This document shows, one piece after another, positions 43,508-53,029 of a stretch of 64,000 nt of DNA. The stretch spans positions 202,081 through 266,080 of the forward strand of contig CAYQOX010000001.1 of assembly GCA_964419335.1 (NCBI GenBank), given 5' to 3'. The position numbers and the translations under genes were made by a program. The notes under the pieces were generated by a model. The model saw only the letters and a list, made by a program, of their open reading frames with translations, made no database searches and was not told the origin of the DNA. The stretch is from CAYQOX01 sp964419335. Lineage in GTDB: Bacteria > Hinthialibacterota > Hinthialibacteria > Hinthialibacterales > Hinthialibacteraceae. How positions within the stretch are numbered: the first letter of the stretch is position 1; the number at the start of each line of letters is the position of its first letter.

Positions 43508-44209
43508 ATGCGTGTAACTTGGCGATTGTATTGGATGGATTTATTTGTCCTACTATTGTTTGGAAGTATGACCCCTGGAGGAGCGAGCGAGAATACGTTT
43601 CAATACGGGATCGATGGGTATGAATCGGCAGGAGAAGTAGGGATACACTCTGGCATACAAGAGATTTGCTACGGGCAATTATTGATGCTCTATGATGGGA
43701 ACACCCGGCTCTTATTTAAGTTTGATGAGCTAGATCTCCCCCAAGGAGAATATACGCTAAAATTCCAACTAAGCGTAAGTTCGCTCACCCAACCGGGTAC
43801 CGCCAGTGTGTACATTCTCCATGAAAGACGTTGGGAAGACCCCGGTGAGACTATGAATCCTCCAACCATCGATCAAAATTATCCTACTTGGAACTATTGG
43901 AATTATAATCTGGATGCTTGGGAAACTCCCGGAGCAGATGGAGCGACAGAAAAAGGTGATTTAATTGGACAGCAATATATTGATTCCGTTACTGAGGTCA
44001 CCTTTGAAAAACAAATCACAATGGAGCCCAATCAAACCGGAATCGGTTTTCTTGTTTATGGTCCTGGTCGAATTCATTTTTATTGCAAAGAAAACAATGA
44101 AGGAATCATCGAAAGAAATCCTAAACTTACGCTCATAGGAGGAAAGCGGCTTCCAAAAGGGGGATTGGGATGGAATCAATTTTTTGAACCGATGCAAGGG
44201 ATACGTTGA
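43508..44209 (+). CDS. secreted DNRLRE-like domain protein
   Basis: 233 residues with a signal peptide (LFVLLLFGSMTPGGAS). Its body looks like a beta-sandwich of the DNRLRE type: YDGNTRLLFKFDELDLP, a run of alternating strands, then ERRWEDPG and an aromatic patch TWNYWNYNLDAWETPG. Such domains occur in secreted carbohydrate-active and cell-wall proteins. It stands alone between two other units. No enzyme motif is visible, so a binding or structural role is more likely. Confidence 0.72.
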   Translation: MRVTWRLYWMDLFVLLLFGSMTPGGASENTFQYGIDGYESAGEVGIHSGIQEICYGQLLMLYDGNTRLLFKFDELDLPQGEYTLKFQLSVSSLTQPGTASVYILHERRWEDPGETMNPPTIDQNYPTWNYWNYNLDAWETPGADGATEKGDLIGQQYIDSVTEVTFEKQITMEPNQTGIGFLVYGPGRIHFYCKENNEGIIERNPKLTLIGGKRLPKGGLGWNQFFEPMQGIR

Positions 44210-44346
44210 TTCGGGGGTGCAAGGATTGCTTTTTTTCTTCGTTCCATTACTATCGTTACGTGCTGTAATTTAGACGTTTTTATAGGTGAATTACAACATT
44301 TACTCCATGGAATTATAGAACGAATCATGTTTGTGAGGTCATTGGA

Positions 44347-45288
44347 ATGGCGAAATATGTAGTCACCGGTGGTGCTGGATTTATTGGATCGCATCTCGTA
44401 GAAGCGCTGCTCAGTCAGAGCGAAGAAGTGGCCGTCATCGATAATTTTACAACTGGCCGGCGTGAAAACATCCAGTCTTTCTTAAAAGAAATCGAATTAT
44501 TTGATATTGATTTGCGTGATTTAAGTGCGCTAAAAAAAGCCATGGAGGGAGCCGAATATGTTTTCCATCAAGCCGCTCTTCCTTCTGTCCCTCGCTCCGT
44601 AAAAAATCCTCTAGAAAGCCATGAAAACAATTTGACGGGCACCTTAAACGCATTGTTAGCCGCCAAAGAAAATGAAGTAAAACGATTTATCTATGCGGCC
44701 TCATCCTCGGCTTATGGGGATGCCAAGGCAGAAAAAAAGCATGAAGAATTGCTCCCCAATCCAATTTCTCCTTATGGAGTTGCGAAGTTAGGAGGCGAGT
44801 ACTATTGTCAATCGTTCTATGAGACGTATGGATTAGAAACTGTATGCCTGCGTTATTTTAACGTCTTTGGTCCCAGGCAGAATCCCCATTCCCCTTACAC
44901 CGGCGTGATGGCTATTTTTATTCCACTGATGTTGCAAGATAAACAGCCTACAATTTATGGCGATGGATCAGCCACCCGGGATTATACATTCATCCAAAAT
45001 GTGGTGTATGCCAATTTGTTGGCCCGTGACGCCGAAGACGCGCCAGGGAAAATATTAAATGTCGCATGTGGAGAACGATGGAGCGTGAAGGATGTTGTCG
45101 ATACCATTAATAATATTTTAGGAAAAACCATACAGCCGGTTTATGCTACTCCCCGACCTGGAGATATTCAGCATTCATGTGCCTCGATCGAAAAAGCAAA
45201 AGAAATATTAAACTTCCGACCGCAAGTTTCCTTCGAAGAGGGAATTAAAAAGACAATCGATTGGTACCGGCAGGAATTGGATTTATAG
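44347..45288 (+). CDS. NAD-dependent UDP-sugar epimerase (WbpP/GalE-like SDR)
   Basis: 313 residues. NAD motif VVTGGAGFIGSHLVEALL, SSSAYGDA, catalytic SPYGVAKLGGE (YxxxK) and LRYFNVFGPRQNPHSPYTG; these match UDP-GlcNAc/UDP-glucose 4-epimerases related to WbpP. A GAGG site precedes the ATG with GGA closer in. Convergent with polX, with 53 bases between the stops. Substrate preference cannot be settled by eye. Together with uxs and the SDR at 26611 it belongs to the glycan precursor theme of the window. Confidence 0.87.
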   Translation: MAKYVVTGGAGFIGSHLVEALLSQSEEVAVIDNFTTGRRENIQSFLKEIELFDIDLRDLSALKKAMEGAEYVFHQAALPSVPRSVKNPLESHENNLTGTLNALLAAKENEVKRFIYAASSSAYGDAKAEKKHEELLPNPISPYGVAKLGGEYYCQSFYETYGLETVCLRYFNVFGPRQNPHSPYTGVMAIFIPLMLQDKQPTIYGDGSATRDYTFIQNVVYANLLARDAEDAPGKILNVACGERWSVKDVVDTINNILGKTIQPVYATPRPGDIQHSCASIEKAKEILNFRPQVSFEEGIKKTIDWYRQELDL

Positions 45289-45341
45289 AAGCATCTTGGA
45301 TAGCATTCTGCCATCGAGAAGGTCATGAGAGTTCATATAAT

Positions 45342-47066
45342 CTACCCCGTTTTTTCACCCAGGACTTTGTAAAGTTTTTTTAATGGATACGTATTGATAA
45401 CCTCTTGCGCTTGCAAACGCCCTCGTCTAGCTGTTCGGAGGCCGAATTCCAAATGCTCGAAATCATGGGCTGCATGCGTATCGGTATCCAGGCTAAAAAG
45501 GACACCATGTTTTTTGGCTTCCAAGATCATCCGGTCGCTTAAATCCAAGCGGGAATAATGAGCATTGATTTCTAAAATCGTCTTTGTTTCAGCCGCGGTG
45601 CTGAACAAGGCCTCATGATCGATTTCTAATGTCGCCCGATGTCCGATGATACGCCCCGTGGGATGGGCGAGAATATCCACATGGGGATTACGCAGTGCGG
45701 GAAGAATCCGGTTGGTCATTTTTTCTTTTGGCTGCTCGAAGGAAGAGTGAATCGCAGCGATAACGATATCGAGTTGTTCAAGGAGACTATCGTCGAAATC
45801 GAGTTCCCCATCAGCCCGAATATCCACTTCAGCTCCAGTCAGCACGGTAAAGTTCTTGTGCTGTTGGTTCCATTCTTGAATTTCTTCGATCTGCTTCTTT
45901 AAACGATCGGGATTGAGGCCATTCGCGACACCGAGTGAACCAGAATGGTCAGTCACGGCCAGAAATTGATAACCACGCGCCTTCGCTTCTTCCACCAATT
46001 CATCCAAGGTCATGCGGCCATCGCTCCAGGTGGTATGATTATGCAGTGCCGAACGAATGTTTTTTCGTTCTAGCAAAGGAGGCAACGGGCCTTTCTTGGC
46101 GATTTCGATTTCATCATACCCCTCCCGCCACTCGGGATAGATCCAGGGCAACCCCAGCGATTGGTAAACACTTTCTTCGGTTTCGCCGGCAACGGGGGTG
46201 TTGGAATCGCTTTCATAAACTCCGTACTCATTGATTTTAAGACCCTTTTTGACCGCCATCTCACGCAAAAGCACATTATGCTCTTTGGAACCGGTGAAAT
46301 ATTGCAATGCTGCGCCGAAACTTTCCAGCAGGACAACACGTAAATCAATTTGTAAGCCGTTTGTTAATTGACAACTGGATTTTTTGCTTCCCTTGGCAAT
46401 AATGGTTTGAATTTTTGGTGTGCGGAAGAATTCTTCCACCACCGAATCGGGATTATCGGTTGCGACCAGCAAGTCAAGGTCACCGACGGTGTCCTTGCCA
46501 CGGCGCAGACTTCCCGCAAATTCAGCCCGAAAGACTCCGGGTACTTGCTTAATACGTTCAAGGAGTTCCATCGCCACGGGATAGGCAATACCAAGGTGAA
46601 AGCGTCCTTCGGATTGTTTCATGTTGGCAATGCCCTTGAGTATTTTTTCTTCACTTTTTTTGCCCATACCGGGCAGGGATTGCAGTTGGCCTGCTTCAGC
46701 GGCTTGTTTGAGTTCTTCAACACTGCTGATCCCCAGATTTTCATAGACGAGGCGAGCTTTTTTGGGGCCAAGATTGGGAACTTCGAGCAGGTCGAGTATC
46801 CCCTCAGGAAAGCCTTCGATCAACTCGTCGTAATAAGCGATATGGCCAGTCTCGATGGCTTCGGCTATTTTTTCGGCAATCCCTTTGCCAATCCCATCGA
46901 TTTTCGCCAATTCACCGCGTTCATGAATTTCGCTCAAAGGTTCATTAAGGTTCTCAATCGCGCGGGCTGCATTTTGATAAGCGCGAATTTTGAATACATT
47001 CTCGCCGCGAATTTCTAGCAGGCTGCTAATCTGTGTAAGGATTTTTTTAATATCGTCATTGTCCAT
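45342..47066 (-). CDS. polX: DNA polymerase/3'-5' exonuclease PolX
   Basis: Family X repair polymerase with a PHP exonuclease domain. The N-terminal 8-kDa-like domain and helix-hairpin-helix (IDGIGKGIAEKI, VPNLGPKKARLVYENLGI) precede the nucleotidyltransferase motif FAGSLRRGKDTVGDLDLLV, which carries the catalytic aspartates. The C-terminal PHP domain starts HNHTTWSDG and contains VTDHSGSLG, ILAHPTGR and SLDTDTHAAHD metal ligands. Its 574 residues match the bacterial PolX family. It is a single-gene unit. Confidence 0.95.
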   Translation of the reverse strand: MDNDDIKKILTQISSLLEIRGENVFKIRAYQNAARAIENLNEPLSEIHERGELAKIDGIGKGIAEKIAEAIETGHIAYYDELIEGFPEGILDLLEVPNLGPKKARLVYENLGISSVEELKQAAEAGQLQSLPGMGKKSEEKILKGIANMKQSEGRFHLGIAYPVAMELLERIKQVPGVFRAEFAGSLRRGKDTVGDLDLLVATDNPDSVVEEFFRTPKIQTIIAKGSKKSSCQLTNGLQIDLRVVLLESFGAALQYFTGSKEHNVLLREMAVKKGLKINEYGVYESDSNTPVAGETEESVYQSLGLPWIYPEWREGYDEIEIAKKGPLPPLLERKNIRSALHNHTTWSDGRMTLDELVEEAKARGYQFLAVTDHSGSLGVANGLNPDRLKKQIEEIQEWNQQHKNFTVLTGAEVDIRADGELDFDDSLLEQLDIVIAAIHSSFEQPKEKMTNRILPALRNPHVDILAHPTGRIIGHRATLEIDHEALFSTAAETKTILEINAHYSRLDLSDRMILEAKKHGVLFSLDTDTHAAHDFEHLEFGLRTARRGRLQAQEVINTYPLKKLYKVLGEKTG

Positions 47067-47400
47067 GGGACGCGGTCTTTCCTTATTTAAAGGAATTCGT
47101 ACTACTTATTCATTGTAAAGCATGGGAAAGGTTCATAAAGTGAAGATGAAAGCACCATCACAAACTTTGATGTCGTTAAAACTCATTCACTTTTTTCTTC
47201 AAGAAGAAAGTCCATTGCGTGGATGGTAGAGTGACTTGGTGTTTTCGATTACGTGGTTTTATAGAAAGTATCATATGATTTGTGAAGAATCATGTGATTG
47301 AATTTATCTTTGTTGCATTCAAAAAAGTTCATTCGTCCCTCTGGTCTAAAAAGTCAAGTCTGCCTACTATGTTATAAACTCAATAATTGGAGAAGAATAC
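47067..47400. other. divergent intergenic region between polX and the GT4 gene
   Basis: 334 bases without a convincing gene. It carries promoters for both sides. The only structure I see is a pair of near-palindromic 11-mers at 47270-47299, listed separately. TATGTTATAA near 47370 could be a -10 region for the glycosyltransferase gene, but no matching -35 is clear. Confidence 0.4.
47270..47299. promoter_or_regulatory. tandem near-palindromic 11-mers, possible operator
   Basis: ATCATATGATT at 47270-47280 and ATCATGTGATT at 47289-47299 differ at one base and start 19 bases apart, about 100 bases before the GTG of the glycosyltransferase. Each is itself nearly palindromic. Two equally phased sites suggest a regulator binding site, by inference only. 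Confidence 0.35.
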
Positions 47401-48708
47401 GTGAGACGTTTTTTGCGTAAACCACGGATCGCCTGTATCGATTTGACCTTCAATTGGCCTCCAGTCGGAGGATGCTGGATAGATACCTATCATGTGTTGA
47501 AAGGGTTGCAAGACCGGGGAGCGGAGGTATGTCTATTTACTCCCGATTTTCAAACGTACTATCCACGCGGAGATATTCGAGAAGCCACTCCTTTTCGCAC
47601 GTTATCAATTCCCTTCAACCGTTTTACCTATAACTTTTACAGTGTGAGAAAGCGTTTTCGCCATGCAGTGAACACTTATGGAGCGGACATGGTTTTTTTA
47701 ACCGATGGTTATCACATGAAAAATCATCTCCTCACTGCTATAGGACCTGAACGCTGTTTTTTACGTTTTTATGCTTATGAATTACTTTGTGTGAATTTAC
47801 ACTATTATCGTTATCATGAAGATCGAATTTGCGATCAGGGATTTTTTCAGAATCCAGTAGAATGTCATCGCTGTTGGTTTCAGCGGATGCCCGCCTGGGG
47901 GCGGGCGTTGCAAATTGCTGTGGATTGGCCAGAAACCCATCCCAAATTACACTTCTCGCAAGAATATCTCGCGAGTTTAGCCTTCACCGAAGGTTATCAC
48001 CGGCGCTTGCTGGCTAATTTAAAACAATTGCGGGGGGCGATTGTGTATAATTCGTTCATGCAGCAACAGCTCGAGCCGTATGTCGAGAACATCCATGTTA
48101 TCCCCTCCGGGGTGGATTCAGAACGCTTTGTCCCCGCTGAGGAGGAAGAATCGAATGAACAGCCAGTCAAGATTTTTTTACCCGGACGGGCGAATGATCC
48201 CCACAAAGGATTGCCTGTAGCGATCAAGGCCTGTGAGTTTTTAGCCAAGCAAGGTTTGTCATTTGAGTTACATTACACTGCAGCCATGGATTGTGAACAC
48301 CAAGCTCCGTGGCTGATTAATCGCGGTTGGGTCAATCAGGATCAGTTGCCGGAAATGTACCGCGAGATGGATATTGTAATTGTCCCCTCGATTTGGATTG
48401 AACCGTTTGGGATTACCGCGCTGGAAGGGATGGCCTCGGCAAAACCCGTCGTAGCAAGCCGGATCGGTGGATTAGCCCATACGGTAGTCGATCAGGTAAC
48501 CGGCTTGCATGTTGAAGCGGAGGATGTTTCGGGACTGGCGCGAGCCTTAGAAACCTTGATCCATGACCCTGAAATGCGTAAGCAGATGGGGAAAGCGGGA
48601 AGAGAGCGCGCAGTCAATCACTACGATTGGAACGTGATTGTCGATCGTCATTACGTACCCATGGTGGAAGAAAAACTACGAGAAGTGTCGGACTCGAAAT
48701 CAGAGTAG
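47401..48708 (+). CDS. GT4-family glycosyltransferase
   Basis: 435 residues, retaining glycosyltransferase of GT-B fold. The N-terminal domain has the PPVGGCWIDTYHVLKGL loop typical of nucleotide-sugar glycosyltransferases. The C-terminal donor domain shows FLPGRANDPHKGL, then PSIWIEPFGITALEGMASAK, which contains the EX7E motif, and PVVASRIGG. It starts with GTG at 47401 after GGAGAAG. A cysteine-rich insert around residues 140-165 (CDQGFF...CHRCWF) is unusual. It is followed 6 bases later by waaA, suggesting that it acts in LPS core or lipid-linked glycan assembly. Confidence 0.88.
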   Translation: MRRFLRKPRIACIDLTFNWPPVGGCWIDTYHVLKGLQDRGAEVCLFTPDFQTYYPRGDIREATPFRTLSIPFNRFTYNFYSVRKRFRHAVNTYGADMVFLTDGYHMKNHLLTAIGPERCFLRFYAYELLCVNLHYYRYHEDRICDQGFFQNPVECHRCWFQRMPAWGRALQIAVDWPETHPKLHFSQEYLASLAFTEGYHRRLLANLKQLRGAIVYNSFMQQQLEPYVENIHVIPSGVDSERFVPAEEEESNEQPVKIFLPGRANDPHKGLPVAIKACEFLAKQGLSFELHYTAAMDCEHQAPWLINRGWVNQDQLPEMYREMDIVIVPSIWIEPFGITALEGMASAKPVVASRIGGLAHTVVDQVTGLHVEAEDVSGLARALETLIHDPEMRKQMGKAGRERAVNHYDWNVIVDRHYVPMVEEKLREVSDSKSE

Positions 48709-48714
48709 AAAGTT

Positions 48715-50073
48715 TTGGACAAATTATTCATGAATTCGAATGCTCTATTCGATAAATGCAAAGCCTTGCAAAAAACCTGGCCCTGGAGTCTTTTGAGTTA
48801 TACCGCGTTGGTGTTTGTGATTCCCTATTATGGATTGCGGATTCTCTTTGGAGAAAAATACCGCCTGGGCTTGCGCCATCGTTTGGGATTTTACTCGACT
48901 GAAGAACGGGAAAGGATGCGGCAAGGGCAATTTATTTGGGTGCATACCGTCTCTGTTGGTGAATTGCAGGCCGCACGTCCTTTGTTGCGCTCGATCAAAG
49001 AGCACTATTCAGACTATCAAATTGTAGTAACCACAGTGACCCCAACCGGCCAAGAACTGGCACACAAGGTTGAGGAGATCGACGCATCATTTTATTTCCC
49101 GTTGGATATTCCCCCCTTAAGCCGAAGGTTTCTCGCCATGGCCCAACCCCACACCTTCTTTATTTTAGAAACCGAACTTTGGCCGAATGCTATTCGAGCA
49201 GCGGCAGAAAGATCGATTCCTATTTTTTTGATCAATGCGCGTCTCTCCGATCGTTCGTATGGAAATTACTACAAAGCACGGCGCTTGTTTAAACCGGTGT
49301 TGGATTTAATCGATGTGATCTTGGCACAAAGCCAAAACGATGCAGAACGATTTGCTCAATTGGGAGTCAACCAAGAACATGTTCATGTTAGTGGAAATCT
49401 AAAATTTGAATCGGTTGCTGAGATTCATCCCGAAGAACGGGGGCGTTGGCGGGAGTTGTTCCAACTCAAAGAAGAGGAAATTCTCTTATTGGCGGGTTCC
49501 ACCTTTGCGGGTGAAGAACATTTGCTGGCAGAGGTCTTTCTTACTTTGCGAAAGGAAGGTTATCCCCTGCGTTTGCTCATCGCTCCGCGCCATATAGAGC
49601 GCGTGGATGGAATTGTGCAAGTGTTGCGGGAATCAGGATTTTCTACCCAACGACGTTCGACCTTGGCACCAAGTGACAATTCGATACCACCGGATGCGGT
49701 GTTGCTCCTAGATACCATGGGCGAACTGCGCTCTGTCTACGCGGCGGCGGATATTGTCTTCATTGGAAAATCGCTATGCAACAAGGGGGGACAGAATCCC
49801 ATTGAACCAGCAGCCTGGGGCAAAGCAATTGTTTTTGGTGAAAAGATGCAGAACTTCCGTGATGTGGCGGAATTGTTTTTACGTGCTGAGGGAGCCAAGC
49901 AAGTTAAAGATAAGAAAGAATTGCAAGATGTCATCAAACACTGGTGCGAATCCGAAGGAGAACGTAAACGCTTTGGCGAACAGGCGAGACAAGTGGTCGA
50001 AATCAATCAGGGCAGTATCCAACGCGTCTTCGAGCAAATTACTCCCTATTTATCTTCGCTCAGGAAATCATGA
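48715..50073 (+). CDS. waaA: 3-deoxy-D-manno-octulosonic acid transferase
   Basis: Transfers Kdo to lipid A precursor at the inner membrane, evidence that this organism makes LPS. One N-terminal anchor (LLSYTALVFVIPYYGLRIL) is followed by WVHTVSVGELQAARPLL, VTTVTPTGQELA and FILETELWPN, then the donor domain with LLAGSTFAGEEHLL and GQNPIEPAAWGKAI. Length (452 aa) is slightly above E. coli WaaA. The track of the frame starts with TTG at 48715; an ATG at 48730 is an alternative. Its stop overlaps lpxK by 4 bases. Confidence 0.95.
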   Translation: MDKLFMNSNALFDKCKALQKTWPWSLLSYTALVFVIPYYGLRILFGEKYRLGLRHRLGFYSTEERERMRQGQFIWVHTVSVGELQAARPLLRSIKEHYSDYQIVVTTVTPTGQELAHKVEEIDASFYFPLDIPPLSRRFLAMAQPHTFFILETELWPNAIRAAAERSIPIFLINARLSDRSYGNYYKARRLFKPVLDLIDVILAQSQNDAERFAQLGVNQEHVHVSGNLKFESVAEIHPEERGRWRELFQLKEEEILLLAGSTFAGEEHLLAEVFLTLRKEGYPLRLLIAPRHIERVDGIVQVLRESGFSTQRRSTLAPSDNSIPPDAVLLLDTMGELRSVYAAADIVFIGKSLCNKGGQNPIEPAAWGKAIVFGEKMQNFRDVAELFLRAEGAKQVKDKKELQDVIKHWCESEGERKRFGEQARQVVEINQGSIQRVFEQITPYLSSLRKS

Positions 50074-51152
50074 AGTTGAAAAACAAATTCATTTGCGCTT
50101 GGCATGAAATGGCCTATCACTCCCGGGGACCCTTGCGCGGCTTCTTTTTGCTTTGGTGGCCGCTTATGTGGTTTTATTCTTTTGCGGCGAAAAGCCGACG
50201 GCAAATGTACTACCAAGGATGGATTCAGCCGAAGCGTCTTTCTATTCCGGTGATTTCCGTGGGCAATCTCACCGTCGGTGGGGTAGGGAAGACTCCTTTC
50301 GTCATGTATTTAGCGCAATGGCTGCAAACGAAAGGATGGCACCCCGCAGTGGTTATGCGGGGGTATTTTCGAAAATCGAAGGCACCTTTTCTTCTCGATC
50401 CAGCAAACTTTGAGGCTGAGAATGTCTATGCCTACGGTGATGAACCGGTGCTGATTATGAAGACGTTAGATATTCCCGTGGGTGTGGGCAGTGATCGCTA
50501 TGCGATTGGGAAAAAACTTTTGCAGAAAGAGAAATGCGATGTGATGGTATTGGATGATGGTTTTCAGCATTATCAATTGCATCGCAATTGTGATTTCGTT
50601 ATGCTCGATGGGGAAAATCCTCTGGGCAGCGGGCATTGTCTCCCCTATGGTCCCTTGCGTGAACCCGCGTCGGTTTTATCTTACGCGGATGCTTTGGTGT
50701 TTCAGGGAAATCGCAAAACCTCCAAACATGATTTTACTTCCTATAGTCTGCCGATGTTTGAGGGAGAAATGATGTGGAAGGATATCCTTCCATTAAACGC
50801 ATGGCTAGCAGGGAACATTGAAGAAACTATCCCCTTACATGCCTTGCAAGGGCGCGAAGTAGATTTGTTATGTGGCATAGGGACCCCGCAGCGTTTTGCG
50901 CAACAAGCATCAGCCTATGGGATGCGAGTTCGGCAATGTTGGATTTTTCCTGATCATCATTGGTACACAGTAAACGATTTGGAGCAAGTTCAACACTCGG
51001 ATTTTTGTCTCATGACTGAAAAAGACGCGGTTCGATTTTATCCTATTAAAAATAATATGGATGTAAACCATCTTTTTGTGGTTCGTGCCGCTTGGCGAAT
51101 GAAAGAAGAGAAAGTATTTTTTGAATGGCTGCAAGAGCAATTGGCCTTATAA
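50070..51152 (+). CDS. lpxK: tetraacyldisaccharide 4'-kinase
   Basis: Phosphorylates the lipid A disaccharide at the 4' position. The P-loop reads GNLTVGGVGKTPFVMYLAQW (GxxxxGKT), then RGYFRKSKA, the DDGFQHY catalytic motif, and CLPYGPLREP. The C-terminal FPDHHWYT and TEKDAVRF are family blocks. Length (360 aa) is normal. Its ATG overlaps the waaA stop (ATGA), so the two are coupled. Other lpx genes are not in the window. Confidence 0.95.
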   Translation: MKLKNKFICAWHEMAYHSRGPLRGFFLLWWPLMWFYSFAAKSRRQMYYQGWIQPKRLSIPVISVGNLTVGGVGKTPFVMYLAQWLQTKGWHPAVVMRGYFRKSKAPFLLDPANFEAENVYAYGDEPVLIMKTLDIPVGVGSDRYAIGKKLLQKEKCDVMVLDDGFQHYQLHRNCDFVMLDGENPLGSGHCLPYGPLREPASVLSYADALVFQGNRKTSKHDFTSYSLPMFEGEMMWKDILPLNAWLAGNIEETIPLHALQGREVDLLCGIGTPQRFAQQASAYGMRVRQCWIFPDHHWYTVNDLEQVQHSDFCLMTEKDAVRFYPIKNNMDVNHLFVVRAAWRMKEEKVFFEWLQEQLAL

Positions 51153-51182
51153 ACGAGCACCTCATCAAAAGGAGCAAGACGT

Positions 51183-52607
51183 ATGGACGTATCCCGCTGG
51201 GAATCCTATTATCAACAAGCCTATGAACGTGGTTTGAAAAAAATACGTGCCTTAAGGGGCGTGGCATGCGCCTTTCATTCCGTGATCGATGGCATTGTCC
51301 GGGTTACGCCGGAAGTATTAGATCCATTGTTCCAACGTCATCCCGAATTAAAAGAGGCGGCCAAAGCGGGAGTACATGGAGAGGTGCCGTTGGAGATTAT
51401 GTCGTCGCAGGACTTTGTCAAAGGACTGTTTTGTTCGCTTTCAAAGGGAGCGGCTATGCAGCGTATGATTCGTTCCGAAGAAACCTATCAGTGGGCGATG
51501 AACATTTTTGGCCCAGGCGAACTTCGATTAGGAGGGACATCGGGAAACATGGCGCGTTCGTTGGCTCCGCTGGGGATTCCGGTCACTGTGTATGCTGATC
51601 CCCTGACAAGAGAATTAGCGGAACTCTTCGGCGATTCACCGAATCTAAAAGTAATTACCAAAGAGGATCATCATTGTGTTTTAAAGACTCCCAAAGAAGC
51701 GGTACGAGAACAGGGCATTTTTGCGATTCATTGGATTTTGGAATATGGAGCCGATTTCGAATATTCCTTAGATGATGTGTTGATTTGTCCCAGACGCGCG
51801 AATCGTTATATTCCTTCGTGGAATCCTCGTAACAATCAGTTTCGCATGAATCCTGAATTTGCGCATGGATTTATGGAACTGTTGGATTCATACAGCCATT
51901 TGCTTTTTTCCGGTTTTCATATTCTTTCAGAACGTTACCCCGATGGAAGCACATGCGAGGATGTGGTGAAGCCGTTGGGGGATTATCTAGAGCAAGTGAA
52001 TGAACGATCGCAGGAATTGAAAATTCACCTAGAATTCGCTTCCATCGCTTCTCACGCTGTGCGCGCCGCTGTGTTGAAGCATATCGTACCCCATGTTCAT
52101 AGCTTAGGGTTGAATGAAACCGAACTCCCTCTATTACTAGAAAATTTAGGTGAGGATGAATTCGCTCAATCTCTGCGTAGCGATGCGAGTAGTTATGATT
52201 TTTGCCAGGCCGCTAAATTGACCTTAGAAAGAACTTCACTGGAACGAATTCACTTTCACAACTTAGGCTATTATTTATGTTTGGAAAAAGAGCCGTGGCA
52301 TTCTTCAGAATCCTCGCGCGATGCCTTGCTGTTCGCAGCGGTGATGGCTGCGGCACGGGCGAAGAATGGCCTTTTCCAATCGTTGGATGATATTGCCGCC
52401 GGTAAGGAAGAAACTGTTTCCCAACGCGGTTTGGAGGAACTGAACTTGTTGGCGGATCAACTAGCCCAGCCTTCGATTCGAGAGCAGGGCATAGCTATTT
52501 GTGAAGGTATGACACTCACTGCGATCCCAGCGAAGCTCGTAGAAAATCCACTCTTTACTGTTGGCTTGGGTGATACGATTTCATCCGGTGCGTTCCTGAC
52601 AGAATAA
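51183..52607 (+). CDS. ADP-dependent sugar kinase (ADP-glucokinase/phosphofructokinase family)
   Basis: 474 residues of the ribokinase-like ADPK family, which uses ADP as phosphoryl donor to phosphorylate glucose or fructose-6-phosphate. Landmarks are LRLGGTSGNMARSLAPLG (sugar site), LGLNETELPLL (the NxxE-like magnesium motif) and the C-terminal GLGDTISSGAF, whose Asp is the catalytic base. These enzymes are best known from Archaea and animals, with scattered bacterial cases. Start ATG 51183 follows AAAGGAGC. It lies 30 bases after lpxK and probably shares its transcript. Glucose versus F6P cannot be decided. Confidence 0.85.
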   Translation: MDVSRWESYYQQAYERGLKKIRALRGVACAFHSVIDGIVRVTPEVLDPLFQRHPELKEAAKAGVHGEVPLEIMSSQDFVKGLFCSLSKGAAMQRMIRSEETYQWAMNIFGPGELRLGGTSGNMARSLAPLGIPVTVYADPLTRELAELFGDSPNLKVITKEDHHCVLKTPKEAVREQGIFAIHWILEYGADFEYSLDDVLICPRRANRYIPSWNPRNNQFRMNPEFAHGFMELLDSYSHLLFSGFHILSERYPDGSTCEDVVKPLGDYLEQVNERSQELKIHLEFASIASHAVRAAVLKHIVPHVHSLGLNETELPLLLENLGEDEFAQSLRSDASSYDFCQAAKLTLERTSLERIHFHNLGYYLCLEKEPWHSSESSRDALLFAAVMAAARAKNGLFQSLDDIAAGKEETVSQRGLEELNLLADQLAQPSIREQGIAICEGMTLTAIPAKLVENPLFTVGLGDTISSGAFLTE

Positions 52608-53029
52608 AAATGAAAAATTCTAATGTTGTCATTGTGCAGGTATTTCGAGAGATATGCTGCTTCTCCATTGCACAAAACGTTCTTCCATAAACTTATCTAG
52701 CCCCTCATCTGGTTGCTCTCTTCCAAACCAAAATTTAATCCTGAACTTTATCTCAAGATAAATATCAATTCCCTTCTCCTTTGCTTAATGAATTGTCCAG
52801 GATCGAACTTTTTTTACTAATTATTTTATTATTGTAATGTGCTGGTTTATTTGAACTTATTGTAAATTGATGATAAAGTTGAGAAAAAAAGTTATCTAAT
52901 TTATAAACGATATTGTTGACAAAATAGATAGAATAAATATAATTGAAGATTAGAAATAGAGTAAACTTAGTAAAAAATATTTATAACCTGCTCTATTTTA
53001 ATAACTTAGCAAAGGAGTTGGATGGAGCA
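52608..53029. other. AT-rich intergenic region
   Basis: 422 bases with very low GC, above all 52780-53000, and no clear gene. On the minus strand, 52629-52784 keeps an open frame with protein-like content (FRIKFWFGREQPDEGLDKFM) ending in a stop, but it has no start codon upstream of residue 20 or so; it could be a decayed gene end. The rightward promoter of the gene at 53030 must be here. Confidence 0.4.

Noticed and set aside
52629..52784. Minus-strand frame with protein-like end (FRIKFWFGREQPDEGLDKFM)
   Set aside because: It has no start codon near its beginning and no matching upstream part; kept only as a note on the intergenic region.
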